NCBI GenBank assembly: GCA_013824715.1
Contig: PNOH01000007.1
Span: forward strand, 1-64,000
From: Odoribacter sp.
Lineage (GTDB): Bacteria > Bacteroidota > Bacteroidia > Bacteroidales > Prolixibacteraceae
DNA: 64,000 nucleotides
Reading direction: 5' to 3'
Shown: piece by piece, positions 1-10,136 of the stretch
How the letters are laid out: every line of letters starts with the position of its first letter
How positions within the stretch are numbered: position 1 is the stretch's first letter
Notes under the pieces: model-generated
What the model was told of the DNA's origin: nothing
What the model saw: the letters and a program-made list of their open reading frames with translations, nothing else
The model's database searches: none
Made by a program: the position numbers and the translations under genes

Positions 1-48
1 AATTCGTGATCAAAATTGAAGTTACATAAGATGGATGGGCCTTTCCAT

Positions 49-921
49 TTATTCCTTTCCCATCCGGAACAGAATTTCCTTTTCTTCTTTCGTAAGTGAG
101 TCGTAACCTGATTTGCTAATTTTATCCAGGATGCCGTTGATCCTGGTTTTATCCTGATTTTTCATCCGGTTATATTCGATTTCGTCAACCGGTTTGCGGT
201 ACGAAACTTTTACTTTTGGTTTGGATGCCAATTGTTTTTTCAGGAATGATAAGATATGAGTTATCCCTTTTCCTAAATCAATACCTCTCCGAAGTTGAAG
301 AATGTAAACCATTCCCCAAAATGCGCCTCCCAGATGGGCCAGATTTCCTCCCGCATTGGTTGATGAAATTCCAATCACATACATTAAAACCGAAAAAAGT
401 GCAATGTATTTCATCTTCACCGGCCCGATAAATATGAGGTAAAGGGTATGATTGGGCGCATGCATGGCCAACGCAGTCACGATTGCAATTACAGAAGCTG
501 ATGCCCCTAAAAGCCTCGAATCAACAACAATTTCAGAAAAAACAGGGAATAAATTGTACCCGGCCAAATAAAACAAACCACCACAAATTCCACCCAATAA
601 ATAAATGGCAATCAGTTTCCCCTGATCAAAATAACCCAGAAATATCTGCCCCATCCAATACAGCCATAGCAGGTTGAACAGGATATGAAGAAAACCGAAG
701 TGCAGAAACATGTAGGTTAGCAAAGTCCAAGGCCGACTGGCAAGCATTCCAAAATCTGCTGGCAGGGCCAACCAGTCTAAAAATGGGAAAGTACTGCCCG
801 ACAGGAAATAAAATACATTGATTATCCTGACCAAAAGAAATATCCCCAGGTTAATGTATATCAGTCGGGTTAATGCTGATCCTTCCCTAAACGATTCTTT
901 TATTTCTTCCAGTAGGTTCAT
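49..921 (-). CDS. Rhomboid family intramembrane serine protease
   Basis: A 290-residue polytopic protein with the rhomboid signature. The catalytic serine is in GASAS (Ser141) and the catalytic histidine in NLAHLGG (His196) of a later membrane segment. An HxxxLHILFN-like stretch near residues 74-84 matches the conserved loop of the family. The hydrophilic C-terminal tail of about 80 residues is rich in Lys and Glu and is probably cytoplasmic. Rhomboids cleave membrane-anchored substrates within the bilayer; the substrate here is unknown. It is the last gene of a mutL-rhomboid-rhomboid run on the minus strand and starts only 2 bases after the stop of the upstream rhomboid, so the two are very likely co-transcribed. 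Confidence 0.93.
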   Translation of the reverse strand: MNLLEEIKESFREGSALTRLIYINLGIFLLVRIINVFYFLSGSTFPFLDWLALPADFGMLASRPWTLLTYMFLHFGFLHILFNLLWLYWMGQIFLGYFDQGKLIAIYLLGGICGGLFYLAGYNLFPVFSEIVVDSRLLGASASVIAIVTALAMHAPNHTLYLIFIGPVKMKYIALFSVLMYVIGISSTNAGGNLAHLGGAFWGMVYILQLRRGIDLGKGITHILSFLKKQLASKPKVKVSYRKPVDEIEYNRMKNQDKTRINGILDKISKSGYDSLTKEEKEILFRMGKE

Positions 922-923
922 GC

Positions 924-1661
924 CTAATAAAAATGGGTGGTTTTTTTGTTCCAGTATTTAATCAGGATAAAGCCAAAAAGCATTCCTCCCAAATGGGCAA
1001 AATGAGCTATGTTGTCTCCTGTGTTTGCTATGCCGCTAAATAGTTCAATTGCCCCGTAACCTATTACAAAATATTTTGCTTTTATCGGGATAGGCGGAAA
1101 TAACAACATCAACTGTGTATTTGGGAAAAGCATTCCAAATCCGAGCAAAACTCCAAACACTGCTCCTGAAGCTCCTACCGTCGGAACATTTAAAAGTAAA
1201 TTTAGCTTACCTGCAAGTTCTGTGTAATTTTGTCCCTGTTTTAAAATTTCTGCTCCGTTATCCATCACCTTCTGAACATATTCCGGTGACATTCTGGAAG
1301 CAATATATTGAAATTCAATAAAATTGACAAAACTATAAAAAACTGCGGCCCCCAGTCCGGTAACAAAATAGTAAATAAAAAATCGTTTGGGTCCCCAAAC
1401 ACTTTCAAGTACCCGGCCAAACATCCAAAGGGCAAACATGTTGAATACAAGATGCATTAATCCGCCATGCATAAACAGATGAGTAACGAGCTGGTATGGC
1501 CTGAAATCGGGCGATGCAAAATAGTGCAGGCCTAAGATTTTGGTCAGGTCTATTCCACGCATTTCAAGCACATAAGTAGCCAGCAACATGATGGCATTGA
1601 TGATGATCAGGTTTTTGACAACTGGCGGAATAGTATTGATACTGGGTCTGAAATTATGCAT
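924..1661 (-). CDS. Rhomboid family intramembrane serine protease
   Basis: A 245-residue membrane protein with complete rhomboid catalytic features: GASGAVFG with Ser165, and HFAHLGG with His223 (His220 precedes it). The conserved HGGLMHLVFNM loop is near residues 65-75. It differs clearly from the second rhomboid downstream, so the pair is an old duplication or two separate paralogues rather than a recent tandem copy. It sits 36 bases downstream of mutL and directly before the other rhomboid; the three form one probable transcript. I infer no functional link to mismatch repair; the arrangement seems to be a recurring Bacteroidota gene order. Confidence 0.93.
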   Translation of the reverse strand: MHNFRPSINTIPPVVKNLIIINAIMLLATYVLEMRGIDLTKILGLHYFASPDFRPYQLVTHLFMHGGLMHLVFNMFALWMFGRVLESVWGPKRFFIYYFVTGLGAAVFYSFVNFIEFQYIASRMSPEYVQKVMDNGAEILKQGQNYTELAGKLNLLLNVPTVGASGAVFGVLLGFGMLFPNTQLMLLFPPIPIKAKYFVIGYGAIELFSGIANTGDNIAHFAHLGGMLFGFILIKYWNKKTTHFY

Positions 1662-1697
1662 TGTATTTTTTTTTGTTTTTGTTTTTCGGTCAAATTG

Positions 1698-3539
1698 TTA
1701 TTTTAATAATTTTTCAAAATCTTCCAAAGGCATAATCGAAAGTATCTTTTTCCCTTTGGGCGAAAAATTAGGAGTCTGGCAGGCAAAAAGATTATCAATC
1801 AGTTCGCTGATTTCTCCGGTTTTAAGGGTTTGCCCATAAGGTATCGCAGAGGCCTGAGCAAGTGATATGGCAACGGTTTCCCGTGCTTTCTCCTGAAGGT
1901 TGGCCGGCGAATTTTTGTATTCCTCCAGCAAACTTTCAATAATTTCGATGGGCGATGAGGTGTTCAGAACTCCCGGAGTTCCGTTAATAATAAAGCTGTT
2001 TTTGCCAAAATCACGTATGTCAAACCCCAAAGCTCTCAGGTCGGGCAGTATGCTGGTAAGCAAAGTGGCATCTGAAGCATTCAACTCAAAGGTTTCGGGG
2101 AAAAGCTGCTGCTGGCTGGCCACCTCATTATTTTCGAGTACCTGCATCAATCGTTCATACAAAATGCGTTCGTGCGCCCGTTTCTGATCAATGACCATCA
2201 AGCCCGATTTTACTGGGGTCAGGATATATTTATTCTTAAACTGGACTGAATTCTTTATCGTTTGCTGTTCCTCTATTTTAAACTGAACCGACTCGTCGTC
2301 CCATGTTTCTGGTTGTGTCTCAAAATTCGGTTCAAGACCTTTATAAAGCGACTGCCAATTCGTTTGATTCGATCGTTCTGATGGTTTTAAAAATGAACTG
2401 TTTCCTGATCCGGAATGGTTCTTTGTGCTGTCAAACGGATTATAGTCCGGATTTATTCTGATTCCGGGCATGCTCACATTGCTGAATTCGCGGAGAGGCA
2501 TGGGAATTTCAACACTTCCTGCCTGATCAAAATCAATCGAGGGTACAATATTGAATTTTCCAAGCGCTTCGCGAACCGAAGCCTGAAGAATTTGCCAGAT
2601 GGCCGACTCGTTTTCGAACTTGATCTCCGTTTTGGTTGGATGAATATTCACATCTATGTCGGCCGGATCGAGATCAAAATAGATGAAATACGATGGGAAG
2701 GAATCGGGAGGTAATATTTTTTCGTACGACTGCATGATGGATTTGTGGAAAAACGGATGTTTCATGTATCGTTTGTTCACGAAAAAGAATTGCTCGCCAA
2801 AAGTTTTCCTGGCATACCTAGGTTGACCAATGAATCCGGAAATTTTAACGACTGAAGTTTCGGTATCAAGGGGAATCAGGTTTTGGTTAATATTTTTTCC
2901 AAATAGAGACACGATCCGAATCCGCTTATTTGTTCCGGTCAGTTCATAAATTACTGAGCCATTGTGGTGCAGCGAGATGGCAACCTCCGGATTGGATAAC
3001 GCAATACGCTGTATTTCGTTTATGATGTGCTTCAATTCTGCCGGATTCGACTTCAGGAATTTGCGCCGGGCCGGAACATTATAAAACAGGTTCTTGATTT
3101 GGAAATTGGTGCCGCTATCGCAACGAACTGGCTCTTGGGTTATGATTTTAGAGCCTGAAATGTGGATAAAAGTCCCAATATCATGATCATGCTCTTTGGT
3201 TCGCAGTTCAACTTCAGCAATGGCCGCAACTGAGGCAAGCGCCTCACCCCTGAATCCCAAGGTACGAATGGCAAAAATATCGTCAGCCGATCTTATTTTT
3301 GATGTGGCATGCCGCTCAAAAGCCATCCGGGCATCGGTATCCGACATACCGCATCCATTGTCGATGATCTGGATCAATGTCCGTCCGGCATCTTTAATAT
3401 TTACTTTGATTTGGCCTGCACCTGCATCAATGGCATTTTCGACCAGTTCTTTCACTACAGAAGCTGGCCGTTGAATGACCTCGCCGGCTGCAATTTGGTT
3501 GGACACCGAATCAGGAAGTAATTGAATGATATCTGCCAC
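1698..3539 (-). CDS. mutL: DNA mismatch repair endonuclease/ATPase MutL
   Basis: A 613-residue MutL. The N-terminal GHKL ATPase shows IAAGEVIQRPASVVKELVEN, the DAGA turn, DNGCGM, and the RHATSKI and TLGFRGEAL motifs, all within the first 100 residues. A less conserved linker rich in Ser, Asn and Pro (about residues 350-420) is followed by the C-terminal dimerisation domain. MutL couples MutS mismatch recognition to downstream excision. The start is GTG (3537-3539), directly before the conserved ADIIQLLPDSV N-terminus, with no good upstream alternative. mutS is in the same window at 37.5 kb, on the other strand. Confidence 0.97.
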   Translation of the reverse strand: MADIIQLLPDSVSNQIAAGEVIQRPASVVKELVENAIDAGAGQIKVNIKDAGRTLIQIIDNGCGMSDTDARMAFERHATSKIRSADDIFAIRTLGFRGEALASVAAIAEVELRTKEHDHDIGTFIHISGSKIITQEPVRCDSGTNFQIKNLFYNVPARRKFLKSNPAELKHIINEIQRIALSNPEVAISLHHNGSVIYELTGTNKRIRIVSLFGKNINQNLIPLDTETSVVKISGFIGQPRYARKTFGEQFFFVNKRYMKHPFFHKSIMQSYEKILPPDSFPSYFIYFDLDPADIDVNIHPTKTEIKFENESAIWQILQASVREALGKFNIVPSIDFDQAGSVEIPMPLREFSNVSMPGIRINPDYNPFDSTKNHSGSGNSSFLKPSERSNQTNWQSLYKGLEPNFETQPETWDDESVQFKIEEQQTIKNSVQFKNKYILTPVKSGLMVIDQKRAHERILYERLMQVLENNEVASQQQLFPETFELNASDATLLTSILPDLRALGFDIRDFGKNSFIINGTPGVLNTSSPIEIIESLLEEYKNSPANLQEKARETVAISLAQASAIPYGQTLKTGEISELIDNLFACQTPNFSPKGKKILSIMPLEDFEKLLK

Positions 3540-3785
3540 AGTTGAGTTTCGCTATTTCAGGAAAAAATTATTTGGATTGATGCGGTAAAAATAACATTTC
3601 CGAAGGACATTCAAACAGTCTGCCAATAGTGATGAGTTCCAAATTCGCGATTAAGAAAAGTCCAGGGTACAGTATCGAATGAGAAATAAAAATTTACAAA
3701 CACGCAGGGCGGGAGTTTCCCGTTGAACTTCCTACGAAGAGTTGCTTTTTGAATTCTATCAATTAATTTGGCCATTTGATTAAAC

Positions 3786-6700
3786 TCACAAATCGTTAAT
3801 TCTTTCAAAATATAATTCAGGTAAAATAATCTTGACTTCAATCTTCTTTTCATCGTCAGTCCAATAAACGATGAAATTCACATTTGCTAATTTCAACTCA
3901 TAACCACAATTCTTAATCTCCACTAATCTATCAAGAAATTTTTTAGAGAACTTTAATATTAGTTCGCCTTTTTGGTTTTTGCAACCTTCATTGGAAATAG
4001 TAATTATATCTCCACTTGTCAAATTGTTTACTCGTTTCTGAATATATTCAAAGTATCCTAAGTTCAAATCTTTGTGTGAAAGGTGCAATGCCAATCCATT
4101 TGGTGGAGAGAAGGTGTTGCTGTTTTCAATCCTCTCCAATGCCTCGGTCTTAAATTTGTCAAGGTAACTTCCATTTAGATGTATTGTGAGATTTTGTTTT
4201 GCTCTTGTCATAGCCACATAAAGCTGTCGCTTTTTTTCGTCTTCTCTTGCATCAAAGTTCTCAAGAAGTAAAATCACATTGTCAAACTCTTTACCTTTCG
4301 CTTTGTGAATGGTTGAAACAAAGATTGTTTCTCCGCTTTCACTAATAAAATCTTCCAGCTTTGATTCCCGGATGAAAACATCAAAGTCTGATTTGTATTT
4401 TTTCTTTGTATTTGTTGTCTCAAAATCTTTGATAAGATTATAGCAGATTTCAAACTTCGAACTCAGTTTGTATCTGTCAATTAGTTTTCTTTTTGCTTTT
4501 CCCCATACATCATCACTGATAATAAAAACTTCATCATCTAATTTTAGTTCATTCAAAAAGAAACGGACTTCAGAAAGGTTATACAAACTAAAACTGTCGT
4601 TGGATTGAATCAATTTTGCCGGGAACCCGTTTTTAGTTAAAAGTCCTACAATCTGAAATGCTTCTTCGTTTTTATGCGTCAAAATGCAAGTTGTCCCTGA
4701 AAGTCCGGTAGAAAGTATGTCATCAATTAAAGGAGTAATAAGGTTTCCGTTTTTGTAACAAACAATTTTGATTTTCCCATTGTCTGATTGATTTGCTTTA
4801 ATTGGAATTTCCTTAAGTCGTTCCGAAATTGTCTTGACAAATTGATTAGTGAATGAAACCAAATTGCTTTTACTCCTGTAATTTGTAATGAGTTCGTATT
4901 TAGTTGCCTGTTTCTCGGAAATGAAACTTAACAGGTATTTCGAATTTGCACCACGCCATTCGTAAATATTCTGGTCATCGTCACCTACTGCAATCACTCT
5001 CAGTGATTCCTCGTTCTTTTCCATCAATGCCTTTATCAATTCAAATTCATTTTCATCCATATCCTGTGCTTCGTCAATTACCAAAACTGTTTTAGTAATA
5101 CGACTTACTTCAACCTCATTATTTTTTATTTTCTCTAAGGCCGATTTTAGAATTGAATCTGATTTATCAATTGTGCCGACTTTACCTAACAAGTCGAAGC
5201 AATAAGAATGAAAGGTTTTAATGTCAATAAAATTGGCTGCGTTTCCAATTAGTTCAATCAATCGCTTTTTGAATTCGGTAGCTGCTGCTCTTGAAAATGT
5301 TACCATGAGCAACTGTTCATGCTTAACATCTTCCATCAAAAGCAATGATGCTAATTTGTGAACCAAAACTTTTGTCTTCCCACTTCCTGGCCCTGCAGCA
5401 ACTACAATGTATCTTGAATCCTTGTCGTCAATAATTCTTCGTTGAACATCGGATAAAGAATCAAAAAGTTGTTTGTATTTTTTTGGAGTTATGTTTCTTT
5501 TTATTTCAAACTCTCTGCTGCCCTTGAAATATTTGCTTAGGAAAGATGGAAAGTTTAATTGGAAATAGTCGTCAACAAATTTCAATGCACCTGTATAATC
5601 GTCAATCATCTTCTTGGCATATTCGCCAACGATATGAATTTGTTGAACCTTGTGGTCATAATACTGACTTAGTTTTTGATAGTCCTGATCTTTGTATTGC
5701 ACTCTATTATTCTGCTCAATCCTGTCAATCGTAAGTTTGTTGTAAACCACAAGAAAGCCCCCTTCTATTTTTATTGCCTCTATTTTTGATAGATAAAACA
5801 AAGTATCTTCTATGTCTTCTATGGTTGCTTTCACTTCAAACATTCGAACTTGCTTGGAAAATGCTTCTTGTAATTCAAGAACAGAAAATTCAACTAATAT
5901 TTCATCCTTCTCTGTCTCATCTTTTTCAAGAAATTTGTTGCTCTTTTCATACAGGTAACCAACAATAAACTCAGCCAATAAGTGCCGTTTTTCTAACTTC
6001 TCTTTTAATTCCTCTTTTGGCTGGCAACTTATAGCCACAATATGATTCTTTGAATAATCTTTGTTGTGTCGTTTTATCCAATTCTTAATTGCCCAAAAGT
6101 TTAGGACGATTTTTATTCTGTTTGGCGAAACATCCTTGCATCCTCTTTCTTCTGCTTGCTCATTCAGTTCTTTGATGTGAAATGATTTTTCTTGTTCTTC
6201 AAACATCGGACAAAGAAAATTTTCAATCAGCCCATAACTTAGGGTAATAGCAAGAGAACGGTTTTTATTCTCTCCCTTTTTAATGAAAGCTGTTAAGTCT
6301 TTTGCATCTGCTAAAATCTTTTCATCACGCAACAGATTAACCACAGCAATCACATTCTTTATTTCAATTCCTAAATTATCAGATATGTAATCAACTCTTG
6401 ATTCGGCTTCATCAGGGTTTGACTGCTTTCTGCTTTTGCTAGAAAACAGATTTTTGATAATTCTTGTGGCGGTAATTTTTTGCTCTTCACTAAATTTTTG
6501 AGAATGCATAATTTTATCAATCGCCTCTTGTGCATTTTTTGACAAAATGCTATTAGCAAAAACTCTTGGCATGTTCTGTTTTCGTTTCACGTAGCCCGCA
6601 TCTTCCAATGCAGCAATTGCAGTCGTAACTCTCGTTTCAATTTCATTTAGGTTATCGTCCCAACCTGCTGCTCTTGCAATTTCCAAAGCAGATTTTTGAA

Positions 6701-8600
6701 CGCTTGATTTGAACTTGGTAATGAATTTTATTACGTTCCAAATTTGTTTTATCTCATGTATGTTGATTTTAGTTTGGTTCAACAAAATGAAATGCTTGCT
6801 CAAGTCTTCTTCGTTAAATAAAACATAACAGTCGGCGGTTATGTTCTCATCGCGTCCTGCTCTGCCTGCTTCCTGAACATAGTTTTCAAGAGAATCAGAA
6901 ATCTCATAATGAATAACCATTCCAACATCTTTCTTGTCAACACCCATACCGAAAGCAGAAGTTGCAACCATAATCTGAACATCACCAGATATAAAAGCAT
7001 TTTGGTTTTCAGTTTTCTCCTGACTTTCCATTTTACCGTGAAAGGCTCTTGCATTAAATCCATCAGTACTTAATCTTGTGGCAAGTTCTCTTGCTCGTCT
7101 TGTTCTTGAAACATAAATGATAGTCGGGCAATCGTTTTCCTCAATCAAATCACGAACTGCATTATACTTTTCTTCATCACCCCCCTTTTCAAAAACTTTG
7201 TAGTGCAAATTTGTTCTTGTTGATTTGGATGGGAATATTTCCAATTTGATTCCCAATTTATCTTTAAAGTAAGTACAAATATCTTCAATGACTTTTTGCT
7301 TTGCGGTTGCTGTAAAACAAGATACAGGAATTTGTTCTTCAAGATTTTTACTTTCCTGAAGTGATTTAATGAAATCACCGATATATAAATAATCAACCCT
7401 GAAATCCTGCCCCCATGAAGAAAAACAATGCGCTTCGTCAATTACAAATCTAACTATTTTTCTACCCAAGAGTAATTTTTCAGTTGTCTTTGAACGCAAT
7501 GATTCAGGAGAAATGTAGAGAATGGATGCTGAACCGTCTTGAATTCGTTCAATTGATTTTGCTCTTTCAATTGGATCAAGCAATCCGTTGATTGTAACTG
7601 CTTCTGTTATTCCTATTCTTTCAAGATTGTCAACCTGGTCTTTCATTAGCGATTGCAGAGGCGAGATCACCACTGTTAAACCTTTTACGTTTTCACCTGC
7701 CATTAGTGCAGGAACTTGAAAAGTAATTGATTTGCCACCACCAGTTGGAAATACTGCCAACAGAGATTTATTATCAATGGCTGCTTGAACAGCGTTCTCT
7801 TGCAGTGGTTCACCTGCGTATGTTCTGTAAGCGTCAAAACCAAAATAGTTTTTCAGTCCTTTGTTTATGTTTAAAGCTTCATCGCAATACTTGCACCCAG
7901 TCAAGCATGGATTGTTTCTTAGCAGAAACATTATTCTCTCAACTTTAGGAAAGTTTTTTAAAACCCAGGGAGGAGTTATTGAATATCGGTTATTGCAATT
8001 TATCAGGGCTAAACAATAAGCTAATTCAATTGGGTATTCTGAAATAATAATGGGAAGTTCTGCATTTTCGCAAATAACAGAATCAAATTTTTCATGGATA
8101 AGTTTTTCTGTTTGGGAATCACTATTTGTGTATGCAATGAAGCGAAAAAATGAGCGGAACTCCTTTTTATCGTTTAATAATAAATAAAAAATCTGTTTTA
8201 TCTTTTCGTCTGCTTTGTTGAAAATAGAAACTTCGTCAAAGAAAAGGTCTTTGGCTTTTATCGAATCATTAAGCGGATTATTCGTATCTTCAGTTTGTAG
8301 CTTGTCGTCTTTAAGCAAAGCATGGTAGGGCTTTGTTGGAAACAAAAGAGGAGAGAGAAACAAAGTGTCAATGATGTTACCTGAATTTACGTTAGCATCA
8401 GTAATCGCTTTATGAATATAATGTATATCGTGATTTAGAATATTGTGTCCGCAAATGAACTCTGTCCCAATTAAAAACTTAATAAAGTCAGTTATTGATT
8501 TGGAATGAAATGAATTGCCATCACCCTTGACACTTCCAATGTCAAGAATCTTTCGGCTTTTCGGCTCAATCTCCGTGTCAACAAATGCAATAGAATTCAT
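3786..8600 (-). CDS. DEDD exonuclease-RecQ-UvrD fusion helicase
   Basis: A 1604-residue multidomain protein. Residues 1-125 resemble a DnaQ-like 3'-5' exonuclease: FVDTE gives Asp8/Glu10, GHNILNHD gives Asp58, and HALLKD gives a His-x4-Asp pair near residues 93-98. A CLTGCKYC cysteine cluster follows. The RecQ superfamily-2 core has the Walker A FPTGGGKS near residue 285, DEAHCFSSWGQDFR near 390, and AGRAGRDE further on, then a winged-helix-like region. From about residue 1070 a UvrD/Rep superfamily-1 helicase begins with AGPGSGKTK and continues with IDEAQDMDENE and a late YVAMTRAK motif. It is probably a DNA repair or replication-fork helicase. The gene looks more A+T-rich than its neighbours and has a MITE-like element upstream, so acquisition by transfer is possible. 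The 246 bases between it and mutL hold no gene I can support. Confidence 0.9.
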   Translation of the reverse strand: MNSIAFVDTEIEPKSRKILDIGSVKGDGNSFHSKSITDFIKFLIGTEFICGHNILNHDIHYIHKAITDANVNSGNIIDTLFLSPLLFPTKPYHALLKDDKLQTEDTNNPLNDSIKAKDLFFDEVSIFNKADEKIKQIFYLLLNDKKEFRSFFRFIAYTNSDSQTEKLIHEKFDSVICENAELPIIISEYPIELAYCLALINCNNRYSITPPWVLKNFPKVERIMFLLRNNPCLTGCKYCDEALNINKGLKNYFGFDAYRTYAGEPLQENAVQAAIDNKSLLAVFPTGGGKSITFQVPALMAGENVKGLTVVISPLQSLMKDQVDNLERIGITEAVTINGLLDPIERAKSIERIQDGSASILYISPESLRSKTTEKLLLGRKIVRFVIDEAHCFSSWGQDFRVDYLYIGDFIKSLQESKNLEEQIPVSCFTATAKQKVIEDICTYFKDKLGIKLEIFPSKSTRTNLHYKVFEKGGDEEKYNAVRDLIEENDCPTIIYVSRTRRARELATRLSTDGFNARAFHGKMESQEKTENQNAFISGDVQIMVATSAFGMGVDKKDVGMVIHYEISDSLENYVQEAGRAGRDENITADCYVLFNEEDLSKHFILLNQTKINIHEIKQIWNVIKFITKFKSSVQKSALEIARAAGWDDNLNEIETRVTTAIAALEDAGYVKRKQNMPRVFANSILSKNAQEAIDKIMHSQKFSEEQKITATRIIKNLFSSKSRKQSNPDEAESRVDYISDNLGIEIKNVIAVVNLLRDEKILADAKDLTAFIKKGENKNRSLAITLSYGLIENFLCPMFEEQEKSFHIKELNEQAEERGCKDVSPNRIKIVLNFWAIKNWIKRHNKDYSKNHIVAISCQPKEELKEKLEKRHLLAEFIVGYLYEKSNKFLEKDETEKDEILVEFSVLELQEAFSKQVRMFEVKATIEDIEDTLFYLSKIEAIKIEGGFLVVYNKLTIDRIEQNNRVQYKDQDYQKLSQYYDHKVQQIHIVGEYAKKMIDDYTGALKFVDDYFQLNFPSFLSKYFKGSREFEIKRNITPKKYKQLFDSLSDVQRRIIDDKDSRYIVVAAGPGSGKTKVLVHKLASLLLMEDVKHEQLLMVTFSRAAATEFKKRLIELIGNAANFIDIKTFHSYCFDLLGKVGTIDKSDSILKSALEKIKNNEVEVSRITKTVLVIDEAQDMDENEFELIKALMEKNEESLRVIAVGDDDQNIYEWRGANSKYLLSFISEKQATKYELITNYRSKSNLVSFTNQFVKTISERLKEIPIKANQSDNGKIKIVCYKNGNLITPLIDDILSTGLSGTTCILTHKNEEAFQIVGLLTKNGFPAKLIQSNDSFSLYNLSEVRFFLNELKLDDEVFIISDDVWGKAKRKLIDRYKLSSKFEICYNLIKDFETTNTKKKYKSDFDVFIRESKLEDFISESGETIFVSTIHKAKGKEFDNVILLLENFDAREDEKKRQLYVAMTRAKQNLTIHLNGSYLDKFKTEALERIENSNTFSPPNGLALHLSHKDLNLGYFEYIQKRVNNLTSGDIITISNEGCKNQKGELILKFSKKFLDRLVEIKNCGYELKLANVNFIVYWTDDEKKIEVKIILPELYFERINDL

Positions 8601-8651
8601 GTGGGTCGAAAATAGACAATAATTAATAAAGATTTCAATCCTGTTTTGTTG

Positions 8652-8806
8652 TATTGTAATTCAATGTTGTTTAGTTAAGGATTTTAAACGCTGACAGGTC
8701 CTTCGGACGCTGTCAGGTTTTCCAGTAAAGATAGACCTTTCAGCGTCGTTAGACCTGAAATCGTCGAACTCAAAAACACTAACTAAACGACATTTTATTG
8801 TAATTC
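8652..8806. repeat. MITE-like element with 11-bp flanking direct repeat
   Basis: The 11-mer TATTGTAATTC occurs at 8652-8662 and again at 8796-8806. The 133 bases between start and end with imperfect terminal inverted repeats (8663-8685 and 8772-8795) sharing the core GTTTAGTTA, seen as TAACTAAAC on the right side. Inside is a hairpin, CTGACAG...CTGTCAG with GTCC-TTC-GGAC at its core (8691-8716), and a weaker CTTTCAG/CTGAAA pairing at 8737-8760. No open reading frame of note lies inside. The arrangement fits a short non-autonomous transposable element with a target duplication. It fills part of the 380-base gap between the helicase fusion and the downstream acyltransferase-like gene; the rest of that gap shows nothing clear. 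Confidence 0.6.
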
Positions 8807-8981
8807 CCGAATTCAGATTGCCATTATTGCAAAGCACTAAATGTCAAGATTTATGATTTGTCTGTTTAACTTTTTTTATCAGTTGAAAGTTTGCAATGTC
8901 GCACATAGCATGACCGGTACCAAGTGAATGACAACCAATAATGCAAAGCAAATGATAATAAACAACCACTGAACACTGCGA

Positions 8982-10136
8982 CTATTTCAGATCTTTCCCA
9001 AAAATCCTGAAACGCTTGTACACGACACCGCCCATTTTTTCCATTTCGGCGCGTACTTTGGTGTTATATTCCAGTTCGAGGTGCGAATCAATGACCGTTT
9101 TTCCATGAGCTTTGGCCGATTCGAGCATTTTTACCCCCATCATTACATCGAGTCCTTTGCCACGGAATGCCGGATCGATGCCGCCCAACAGCAAATTCAT
9201 CTGTTTTGATTTTCGGGCCGATGCAAAAATCTGAAAGATCCCGAAAGGGAACAGGTATCCTTTTGATTTTTGTATTCCATCGCCAATGTGCGACATGCCA
9301 ATCACAAAAGCCACCACTTCATTTTTATCAGTCACTACTATTTTAATAAAGTTAGGATTGATCAGGAAAAGGTAACGGTTTGCAAAATCGTCCATCTCAG
9401 CTTCAGTAAACGGAATAAATCCGAATATTTCGGTAAAAGTCCGGTTGAGAAGTTGAAGAACAGGGTGGATACATGGCTTTACTTTTCGTCTTGAGGTAAA
9501 TTCCAAAACTTGCAGGTTGGGATTCATCCGAATTGCCCTTTCCTGAATTTGGAGATAGAAATCGGGAATTGATTCAGGAATTTTAATCTGATAGACCACC
9601 AGATCAACTTCCTTCGAATAGAAATTCCTTTCAAGCAGTTCAACCTGATACGGAAAATTGCAATTCGACGCTATTACTGCAGGTTCATCAAATCCTTCAA
9701 TCAAAAAACCCTGCGGATCTTTGTCTGAAAAGGCGAGCGGGCCAACCATCTTTTTCATTCCTTTTTTACGGGCCCAGTTTTCAACTGCCTCAATCAAACC
9801 GGTGGCCACTTCTTCATCGTTCCATGTTTCGAAAAAGGCAAACCTGGCGCTATTTTCCTGATGTTGATCGTTGTATTTATGATGTATGATGCCCATAATC
9901 CGGCCCACTACATCGCTCGCACGATAGGCCAGCAACAAAATAGTATCGCACGACTGAAATGACTTATTTTTCTTCGGATTGAAAAACTCCCATTCATCCA
10001 TGTAAATCGGAGGAACCCAATTGGAATGGTTTTGGTGAATGGTCGCAGGCAAATGAATAAACTTCTTTAACTCTTTTTTTGATTTTACCTCCTGAATAAC
10101 AATGGGTTTTACACCCATTTTAATCTCTGTATCCAT
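8982..10136 (-). CDS. GNAT-like acyltransferase family protein
   Basis: A 384-residue soluble protein with the look of a double GNAT-fold protein. The N-terminal half has VGRIMGIIHHKYN (a beta4-like core) and a long conserved-looking stretch MVGPLAFSDKDPQGFLIEGF. The C-terminal half ends in LLGGIDPAFRGKGLDVMMGVKML, which resembles an acetyl-CoA-binding R/Q-x-x-G-x-G/A loop (FRGKGLD). The substrate cannot be read from the sequence. It is transcribed alone, divergently from the PAS/SpoIIE genes across a 198-base gap. No signal peptide is seen, so it is probably cytoplasmic. Family placement is by motif only. Confidence 0.7.
   Translation of the reverse strand: MDTEIKMGVKPIVIQEVKSKKELKKFIHLPATIHQNHSNWVPPIYMDEWEFFNPKKNKSFQSCDTILLLAYRASDVVGRIMGIIHHKYNDQHQENSARFAFFETWNDEEVATGLIEAVENWARKKGMKKMVGPLAFSDKDPQGFLIEGFDEPAVIASNCNFPYQVELLERNFYSKEVDLVVYQIKIPESIPDFYLQIQERAIRMNPNLQVLEFTSRRKVKPCIHPVLQLLNRTFTEIFGFIPFTEAEMDDFANRYLFLINPNFIKIVVTDKNEVVAFVIGMSHIGDGIQKSKGYLFPFGIFQIFASARKSKQMNLLLGGIDPAFRGKGLDVMMGVKMLESAKAHGKTVIDSHLELEYNTKVRAEMEKMGGVVYKRFRIFGKDLK

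Noticed and set aside
3611-3853. 80-codon minus-strand reading frame between mutL and the helicase fusion
   Set aside because: It overlaps the 3' end of the helicase gene in another frame, has no recognisable motif, and its composition does not look coding. Best read as chance.
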